Shown: piece by piece, positions 61,201-64,000 of the stretch | Position numbering within the stretch: the first letter of the stretch is position 1 | Layout of the letters: each line of letters starts with the position of its first letter | Assembly: GCA_019843655.1 (NCBI GenBank) | Contig: JACDQD010000003.1 | Span: 13,394,925 to 13,458,924, forward strand | Source of the DNA: Lethocerus indicus | Lineage: Eukaryota > Arthropoda > Insecta > Hemiptera > Belostomatidae | DNA: 64,000 nucleotides | Direction of reading: 5' to 3' | Made by a program: the position numbers and the translations under genes | Notes under the pieces: model-generated | Database searches by the model: none | The model's input: only the letters and a program-made list of their open reading frames with translations | What the model was told of the DNA's origin: nothing

Positions 61201-64000
61201 AAGTAATACTTCTTTCCCAAGTGGTTTATTTGTTTATTTTTTAGTATGATAGTTCAAAGGCTTTTTCGAATGAGTTTAATAAACATTTCTGACAGATTAT
61301 ATAGATATTACTTCTACTTTTTTTATTATATGATGACTATATTTGTTGTTTGTTCTTGTTTTTTATAATAACAATATTTTTGATCTTAAAAACTAAAAGG
61401 AAATTAAGTAGAATTCATCGATCATTTTTGAACTGTTAATTCAATGTCATTGCATTTTCCTGAGATATTTGAAGCTCAATGCTATTTGATTAGGTTAATG
61501 TGTGTTAATTTGTAATTTAAATAGAGTGGAGATGACAAGAGTGAAGCAAGTGGATTAGCTTCGCCACGACCTCCTCCAATGACTCCAACTCCTCCCAGCC
61601 CTCAACAATTCAGTCAAATTAGGTATATTATTTCAAATATCTAGACTTTTGAAGTAGTATTTAATATGGAAAATTTGGGCAGCAGTGGCAAAAAATGGGC
61701 CATCTTTAACAATTAACAATTGGTGGCAGTATGTTTGAAATTCTCGTGCAAAAATGTTTTATGTTGTGTGTACGTTAAGCTACATTTAAGTCTGGTTCAT
61801 TAATATCAAGGGGAAAAAAGGTGTGTATAGCTCACTTGTAGTGCTCCACACACCAGGTTGCTCAATCAAAAAGTTCCTTGACTCTTCCTTAGGACAACCA
61901 ACCTTTGTCCTTGATGTTATCATTATAAGTTAAATTAAGCTTAAGTTAAACAGTTTTTAATTAGTGCTAAACTAACTAAAGCACTAATATTATTGTAATA
62001 TTAATGTAGGATTGAGCAGATGAGCTAATGGTATTAACCAAACAAAAAATTCTAATGTGTTATAGGAAACTTTTTTCTTAATTTTTAATTTCTCTGGAAT
62101 CACACATATAATTTAAACATTTTGTTCAGTTTATGCACCTTTCTCATGAAAATTGTTAACTGAAATTTCTTATAACTTTAATGTTACAAAATAAATCTTC
62201 ATATATTGTCTAATGAAAATAAAAATGTTATATTCAATACAAAATTATATGGATTTCACATCTGTTTCATATCACATAAATGTCTTATTTATTTTACAGG
62301 CATCCTGCAATGGTGTCCAGATTTGCAAGATCTCCTGAGGCCGGGATACGACCACGAATGTTGGTAGCACAAGTACCTGGATCTACTGCAACACCAGTAG
62401 TTTATTCTGCTCCTCGTGTGTTCACTAGTTCACCACAACCAATTTCTTCAATACCTGTTTCACAGCAAAACTCGTCAAATCAAACAATCAGGCTTCAAGC
62501 TCCACAGGGATTGACTCAGCAACAGCAAATACTTCTTCAAAGACAACAATTACAACAAAAGCAACAGTTATTACAACTACAACAACAAGATGTGAACCAA
62601 GACCCTGGTGTGGCTAAGCAGTTACAAGATGGCATACAAAGAACTGTTTTACAGCAAAGACAGCTGTCACAGGAAGAAACCTTGGCTCGACAGCAGCAAT
62701 TACATATGTTACAGCGGCAACAACATCTGGCTCAACAAAATCGACAACAATTATTATTAACACAGCAAGGAAAAGTGGGGCAGTTCAGACAAATTTTGCA
62801 ACAAAATCAGCCAGCTTTTTCACAGACATCACCTATGCAGTCTCAAAGTCCATTAAGTCAGTTACAAAGTGGATCTCCTTTGCCTCAAAGTCCAATGGTG
62901 ACACAAGCACAATCACCAATGCCCCCATCACCTATAAATAGTGTTCAGCCATTTAATGCATCAAGTTCTCCTTTGCACCCTCAGAGCCCTATGCTTCCTC
63001 AATTTCAGCAGAATTCTAGTTCTCCAATGCCTCAACATAGTCCAAGAGTTCAAAATTATCAGACGTCTAATTCTCCTATGGCTCCTCAAAGTCCAATGGT
63101 GTACTCCGGAATGCAGACCCCAAATTCACCTATGCCACAATTTAATCAGCCGATATCTCCAATGCCTCCTCAGTCGCCTCGTGTTCAACAGTATAACCAA
63201 CCACCGACATCACCTATGACACCCCAAAGTCCTATGATTCAGCAACAGTTTGTTCACAGACCCAATTCACCAATGCCACCCCGAAGCCCAATGCCACCTA
63301 TGGGATCACCAATGCCTATAAGAAGACCTTCGAGTACAGGAGGAAGTGTTGGTAGCAGCCCTGCCACTGAAAGACCTCAAAGTGTAGAAAATCCTAGAAC
63401 ACCTCAGGAGCAGGATGGTGGTGGAGGGGGAAATGCTAATAATCCAATGAATCCTATACCTTTTCCTCCTGATTTTGGAAGATTTGGTTATTTTAGACTT
63501 GGTCTTAGGGGAGGTTCACCAATGTGGAGTGGCAAAACTCCTCCAAGAAAACCTTTACCGAAAGGTGGCCTTACTGAACCTTCTGCTAGTACCAGCTCAC
63601 AGAATAATGATGAAAATGGAAAGCTGACTCATAATGTAATATCTCATGGAAAAACAGGAAGCTTGGTTTGTTTAGATTATAATGACTTTGATGATGAGTC
63701 TCGAACACCTCCAATGACACCTCCTGCCAAACCAGCTTTAATCAAAAAGACAGAAGCTGGTACACCAAAAACTAGACAATCAGAAGACACAGATTCAGAA
63801 ATGACTGTTTATGACGATATTGTATTGGTTGAGAGTTGTAAAGAGGGAAATTTAGAAGTAGAAGAACTGCAATCAGCTTTAAAAGGTAATGTGATGTCAA
63901 CAGTTGTTTCTATGCCAATGGTTATTGATCCAGGTCAAATTCAGATGATGGATGTTGAAAGTGATTTATTAGAAGATTGCTTAGTTAGTTCTAATTTAGT
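32499..64000 (+). CDS. KMT2C: Histone-lysine N-methyltransferase 2C/D-type (MLL3/4, cmi/Lpt-trr) protein, partial: 47 exons, C-terminus beyond window
   Basis: This is the N-terminal and central part of the scaffold of the COMPASS-like complex that monomethylates H3K4 at enhancers in the nucleus. I assembled 47 coding exons: 32499-32685, 33094-33268, 33374-33526, 35243-35452, 35529-35620, 35707-35979, 36118-36240, 37404-37573, 37656-37846, 37930-38072, 38210-38298, 38450-38704, 39404-39607, 40703-40884, 41010-41174, 41468-41622, 41819-42001, 42198-42371, 42791-42936, 43156-43284, 44244-44348, 44591-44726, 44876-44989, 45067-45213, 45311-45431, 45686-45861, 46252-46376, 47684-48394, 50615-50729, 50934-51049, 51460-51667, 52098-52225, 52395-52527, 52684-52782, 53041-53175, 53367-53496, 53989-54184, 54359-54470, 54608-54735, 56637-56726, 58903-59083, 59261-59377, 59861-60045, 60168-60326, 60979-61191, 61525-61622, 62300-64000. 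All junctions are GT-AG and the phase is consistent throughout (about 3,092 codons). Seven PHD units, an HMG box and family blocks such as GPDFNILEYADPELD identify it. The SET domain is not in the window. Exon 32 could instead end at 52231. KMT2C and KMT2D are paralogues of vertebrates; an insect copy is equally related to both. Confidence 0.96.
33527..35242 (+). other. KMT2C/D intron 3
   Basis: A 1.7 kb intron between the split Trp codon of exon 3 and the first PHD exon. It contains a stretch of less AT-rich sequence (34055-34680) that looks inserted. One frame of it, around 34383-34495, reads LPKHKHLADYLFLCFR and then PKPTREQLAIMQQLSWVKYY before a stop, which has protein-like composition but cannot be spliced to exon 3 in phase. 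It may be a fragment of a mobile element. No terminal repeats found. Confidence 0.5.
35243..38072 (+). CDS. KMT2C: KMT2C/D exons 4-10: extended PHD plus three PHD fingers
   Basis: This is the first zinc-finger cluster, residues about 172-572. Exons 4-6 form an extended PHD: it opens with PGKVCILCNLSEHSQLGQGE, has the HKWCAVWS turn at 35725 onward, and closes with CYHCSRYGAGVACIVPSCNK and FHTPCA. Exons 7-8 give a PHD starting at C371 with MCSICGNHYHGACIG. Exon 8 into exon 9 gives another (C418-C469, with LVCEACDKTYHPSC). Exons 9-10 give a fourth, longer unit ending YICLACK. In mammalian MLL3/4 and fly cmi these modules bind histone tails and partner proteins, including H4 tails and the BAP1 complex. 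Every zinc ligand I could check by eye is a Cys or His. Exons are separated by short introns except the 1.2 kb intron after exon 7. Confidence 0.95.
36241..37403 (+). other. KMT2C/D intron 7
   Basis: A 1.16 kb intron inside the second PHD finger. AT-rich; no open frame, repeat or RNA gene recognised. Confidence 0.8.
38210..38704 (+). CDS. KMT2C: KMT2C/D exons 11-12: acidic linker and second AT-hook
   Basis: Residues about 573-687 link the two PHD clusters. Exon 11 is short and acidic (for example GDDVDMDSEK). Exon 12 is basic and Gly-rich, with an AT-hook core GPGRPKGSGK at residues about 637-646 and a second basic patch, RKRGAKPKMRG, near 665-675. Both exons are phase 0 at their 3' ends, so exon 12 (255 bases, 85 codons) could be skipped without breaking the frame. 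This is an inference from phase only; nothing shows that it happens. Confidence 0.9.
38705..40702 (+). other. KMT2C/D introns 12 and 13 flanking exon 13
   Basis: Introns 38705-39403 and 39608-40702 lie either side of the PHD exon 39404-39607. Both are AT-rich. I see nothing in them beyond splice signals. Confidence 0.8.
39404..41622 (+). CDS. KMT2C: KMT2C/D exons 13-16: second PHD cluster (three PHD fingers)
   Basis: This is the second zinc-finger cluster, residues about 688-922. PHD five runs from DMCVMCGSIG (C723) through CAQCGQCYHPYC into exon 14 (GWRCLDC). PHD six follows with CEGCGQRNDEGRLILCDDCD, SYHIYC and GGWKCKWC. PHD seven spans exons 15-16 with CQICGSDNPG, CPACTDTY, IKCINCDRWLHCICD and YTCILCRP. 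The order and spacing match PHD fingers 5-7 of the MLL3/4 family, whose last finger binds the histone H4 tail in mammals. The GWRC/GWKC turn before each new Cys cluster is the typical PHD ending. A Pro-rich linker begins at the end of exon 16. Confidence 0.95.
41819..45861 (+). CDS. KMT2C: KMT2C/D exons 17-26: linker between PHD cluster and HMG box
   Basis: Ten short exons encode residues about 923-1399. Recognisable pieces are the conserved segment starting GADYYVDGVCLSEIGLQQIK, basic patches (QPVRRKRPGFKRPQ in exon 17 and KPRRKPRCNKKRSK in exon 19), an acidic Ser-rich stretch in exon 20 (DSSSDDSDEGKSK), and a helical segment EALKDILRLPDNLLHTDLVS in exon 22. Exons 23-25 are Ser/Pro-rich. Exon 26 ends SAVLYANMNHPEWRTEYP, the conserved lead-in to the HMG box. 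Apart from these blocks the stretch looks disordered. All ten exons have acceptors and donors in agreeing phase; introns are mostly 100-950 bases, and the largest (after exon 20) carries a SINE-like insertion. Confidence 0.9.
43474..43527. repeat. (TA)n followed by (TTTA)n
   Basis: About 18 TA units pass into four TTTA units, in intron 20 of KMT2C/D directly upstream of a SINE-like piece. AT-rich simple repeats are common neighbours of SINE insertions. Confidence 0.9.
43528..43652 (+). mobile_element. tRNA-derived SINE-like insertion in intron 20
   Basis: GGTGCTGTGGTTATCATGTC followed by TGCCTCACATGCACATGCC resembles the 5' part of a tRNA-derived SINE (the usual form is GTGGTTA-C-TGTCTGCCTCACATGCA), with an A-box-like start. 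A body with AAAGGGCTAACAACCCTCCC and an A-rich end (CTGATAATAAAAAAAA) follows. The B box is degraded, so the copy is probably inactive. Intron 20 otherwise (43285-44243) holds nothing recognised. Confidence 0.5.
46252..46376 (+). CDS. KMT2C: KMT2C/D exon 27: HMG-box-like domain
   Basis: Together with the end of exon 26 this exon encodes an HMG-type module, residues about 1380-1441. It starts NWSERCKQILKKWRALSSEK and continues with KAPYLQQARENRTNLRMKKA. In MLL3/4 the HMG box follows the last N-terminal PHD finger and contributes to chromatin binding. Acceptor (ATTACAG) and donor (CAG|GTAAAG) are clear. The intron upstream stays open in this frame for some way, so the open frame alone would extend the exon wrongly to the left. 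Confidence 0.93.
46377..47683 (+). other. KMT2C/D intron 27
   Basis: A 1.3 kb intron after the HMG exon, AT-rich, with one SINE-like fragment (see 46851-46945). Nothing else recognised. Confidence 0.7.
46851..46945 (+). mobile_element. Possible degraded tRNA-related SINE fragment
   Basis: TGTAGGTCAGATGGTAGAAC followed by ACTTGGTTAAAA resembles the D-arm and anticodon-arm region of a tRNA (A-box type TRGYNNANNNG). No proper acceptor stem or intact B box follows, so this is not a tRNA gene. Confidence 0.3.
47684..48394 (+). CDS. KMT2C: KMT2C/D exon 28: long Ser/Thr/Pro-rich exon
   Basis: A 711-base exon encodes 237 residues (about 1442-1678). The composition is dominated by Ser, Thr and Pro, with no recognisable fold and many potential phosphorylation sites, such as HTPHTPEQ and several S/T-P pairs. 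Boundaries: acceptor TCTAACAG at the left and donor ACG|GTGAGC at the right. Its length is a multiple of three and both flanking phases are 0, so it could be included or skipped without a frameshift. The segment is poorly conserved in the family in general, so I rely on the open frame, the splice sites and the continuity with exons 27 and 29. Confidence 0.85.
49890..49963. repeat. (CA)n(TA)n compound microsatellite
   Basis: About 13 CA units (with one interruption) run into about 22 TA units, ending next to the left end of the transposon at 49969. Tc1/mariner elements insert at TA, so the tract is a natural target. Confidence 0.92.
49969..50388 (-). mobile_element. Internally deleted Tc1/mariner-superfamily transposon (420 bases)
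   Basis: The ends are inverted repeats. Bases 49972-49994 and the reverse complement of 50363-50385 agree at 19 of 23 positions (shared GACCC/GGCCC core then AATGTATA), and the element sits between TA dinucleotides (49967-49968 and 50389-50390), the target duplication of this superfamily. On the minus strand, 50147-50060 or so encodes VYKQRSGNGLNDNGDHFEYL followed by LW, the C-terminal tail typical of Tc1/mariner transposases (G-x-HFE-x-LL). A possible start codon with MSVEQKHKH lies near 50225, followed quickly by stops. The catalytic DDE/D core is absent, so it is a non-autonomous deletion derivative. Family attribution is good; the exact lineage is not determined. Confidence 0.75.
50615..52782 (+). 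CDS. KMT2C: KMT2C/D exons 29-34: Gln-rich region with first LXXLL box
   Basis: Six exons encode residues about 1679-1945. Exon 29 is a charged, Gln-rich helix (REAEQERQWKQLQAMRQQQ), typical of the segment following the HMG box. Exon 31 ends with RQLRELLQRHHGK, in which LRELL (residues 1814-1818) is an LXXLL nuclear-receptor box. LXXLL boxes are how MLL3/4 and fly Trr/cmi are thought to contact nuclear receptors, for example the ecdysone receptor. Exon 33 carries the block GIDARVRLLLQHQRAATFPG. The donor of exon 29 (GTTGTT) is weak, and exon 32 has two in-phase donors, 52226 (GTTTGT) or 52232 (GTAACA), differing by two codons. Confidence 0.86.
51330..51435. repeat. Compound (TG)n(ATGC)n(TA)n microsatellite next to exon 31
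   Basis: TG units, then TGCATGCATGCAT, then TG and about 20 TA units end only 24 bases before the acceptor of KMT2C/D exon 31 (51460). It occupies the place where the branch point and polypyrimidine tract would lie. Confidence 0.92.
53041..53496 (+). CDS. KMT2C: KMT2C/D exons 35-36: conserved acidic helical block
   Basis: Two exons encode residues about 1945-2033. Exon 35 reads TAELEKLEQEGGIAEVEAVS and continues AILGDLVEDDDELL; exon 36 reads AEMGPDFNILEYADPELDN. These are among the most conserved segments of the MLL3/4 family outside the zinc fingers and SET domain, and they place this gene firmly in that family. Function is not established from the sequence. The block looks like a helix followed by an acidic short linear motif, so it may be a docking surface for a partner of the complex. 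Confidence 0.92.
53497..53988 (+). other. KMT2C/D intron 36
   Basis: A 492-base intron. The part from about 53715 to 53880 is less AT-rich than its surroundings and may be an old repeat, but I do not recognise it. Confidence 0.5.
53989..59377 (+). CDS. KMT2C: KMT2C/D exons 37-42: Pro-rich region with second LXXLL box
   Basis: Six exons (53989-54184, 54359-54470, 54608-54735, 56637-56726, 58903-59083, 59261-59377) encode residues about 2034-2308. Exon 37 is Ser/Thr/Gln-rich. Exon 39 has two Pro runs with YPG (PPPPPPYPGPPPPYPG). Exon 40 is only 90 bases and ends VPTQQRRSLLLQ, and exon 41 continues EQPLLLEDLLEEEKREQEKQ. This junction, split by a 2.2 kb intron, recreates a well conserved family segment containing LXXLL (LEDLL, residues 2214-2218). 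Exon 42 ends in a run of eight Pro. For exon 40, AACTAG at 56631-56636 is the acceptor that keeps the frame. Confidence 0.87.
55191..55235. repeat. (TA)n microsatellite
   Basis: About 22 TA units in intron 39. Confidence 0.93.
55452..55980 (+). mobile_element. Degraded repeat with two related starts
   Basis: AAAGCAGAAACTATGTATG (near 55455) and AAAGCAGGAACTATGTATG (near 55776) begin two related segments. The second continues with GTCTGTCACTCATACAAATC and CCATTTGACCAATTTTGTTC, then AAACTTGGCACACAT. This kind of string, a 'falls within the range of TTTGACC-ATTTTG-T-AAA-TTGGCAC' core, recurs in many insect interspersed repeats. The class is not determined and there is no coding capacity. Confidence 0.4.
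56727..58902 (+). other. KMT2C/D intron 40
   Basis: A 2.2 kb intron between the 90-base exon 40 and exon 41. The stretch 57260-57660 is less AT-rich and may be an old insertion; no protein or terminal repeat is seen. An open frame at 58651-58836 has no recognisable features. Confidence 0.65.
59861..61622 (+). CDS. KMT2C: KMT2C/D exons 43-46: coiled-coil block and Ser/Pro-rich linker
   Basis: Exons 43 and 44 (residues about 2308-2422) encode a highly conserved helical block. Exon 43 contains PPENIITEQDRQTQVQYEQW and TQQLKFYETEVQKLRKIRK, and exon 44 contains SLNSKQRQLRKNGNELSQRD and ALELQRVTGEQAALQKYLEA. The heptad pattern of hydrophobic residues predicts a coiled coil, probably for assembly. 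Exons 45-46 are Ser/Pro-rich with little conservation. A splice acceptor (TTGTAG at 60162-60167) starts exon 44 in frame. Exons 44 and 45 both have phase 0 on each side. Confidence 0.92.
60327..60978 (+). other. KMT2C/D intron 44
   Basis: A 652-base intron, AT-rich. Nothing recognised. Confidence 0.8.
61623..62299 (+). other. KMT2C/D intron 46
   Basis: A 677-base intron before the very long exon 47, AT-rich with a less AT-rich piece at about 61810-61920. Nothing recognised. Confidence 0.75.
62300..64000 (+). CDS. KMT2C: KMT2C/D exon 47 (runs off window): poly-Q tract, S-P-M repeat, conserved linker
   Basis: This is the longest exon, open for 1,701 bases to the window edge (residues about 2526-3092). 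It begins RHPAMVSRFARSPEAGIRPR, then has a Gln-rich tract at about 62515-62810 that probably forms a coiled coil, and a repeat zone at 62829-63314 with 20 Ser-Pro pairs, 14 of them followed by Met. A conserved segment FGRFGYFRLGLRGGSPMWSG lies around 63475-63530. The end is acidic (VYDDIVLVESCKEGNLEVEE) and still in frame at 64000. The exon may end at a donor within or beyond the window; a GGT-containing string near 63882 (AAAAGGTAATG) is a possible donor, but the frame stays open after it. Confidence 0.92.

Noticed and set aside
1..64000. CRISPR arrays, operons, phage or viral insertions
   Set aside because: No regularly spaced repeats with spacers, no gene strings on one strand without introns, and no viral proteins were seen.

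Overview
The window is animal, almost certainly insect, nuclear DNA. There are no operons. The coding sequence is broken into many short exons with GT-AG introns, and the sequence carries (TA)n and (CA)n microsatellites and short TTAGG runs, the motif of many insect telomeres. The main gene is an undivided KMT2C/D (MLL3/4) homologue. Because Diptera split this gene into cmi/Lpt and trr, an insect outside the flies, probably hemimetabolous with a large genome, fits best. I cannot name the species.

Left part, about 1-27,024. I find no convincing exon here on either strand. This stretch is rich in CpG compared with the rest of the window and is best read as the long first intron of a minus-strand gene. 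The first coding exon of that gene is 27,025-27,153: a signal peptide followed by the opening helix of a FAS1-type domain, so probably fasciclin-1. The intron holds a long inverted (foldback) repeat, two pairs of direct repeats, palindromes, microsatellites and several octamer (POU-type) sites that look like candidate enhancer elements.

Middle, about 27,154-32,494. This lies between the two divergent genes. It holds initiator-like TCAGT motifs for the minus-strand gene, a CTCF-like site, several perfect palindromes, and presumably the untranslated first exon(s) and first intron of the plus-strand gene. CpG dinucleotides become scarce from here to the right.

Right part, 32,499-64,000 and beyond. 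One gene fills this region: the N-terminal and central portion of a KMT2C/D-type histone H3K4 methyltransferase. I placed 47 coding exons whose reading phases agree at every junction, giving about 3,092 codons up to the window edge. In order the protein has two AT-hooks, an extended PHD and three further PHD fingers, three more PHD fingers, an HMG box, long Q/S/T/P-rich stretches, two LXXLL nuclear-receptor boxes, conserved coiled or helical blocks, and a very long last exon with a poly-Q tract and an S-P-M repeat. The C-terminal PHD, FYRN/FYRC and SET domains must lie outside the window. Introns carry a deleted mariner/Tc1-type transposon, tRNA-derived SINE-like pieces and microsatellites.

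The two genes would act separately: a homophilic neuronal adhesion protein on one side, and an enhancer-marking chromatin enzyme that works with nuclear receptors on the other. The contrast in CpG content is what would be expected if the chromatin gene is constitutively expressed and body-methylated in the germ line while the adhesion gene is not.
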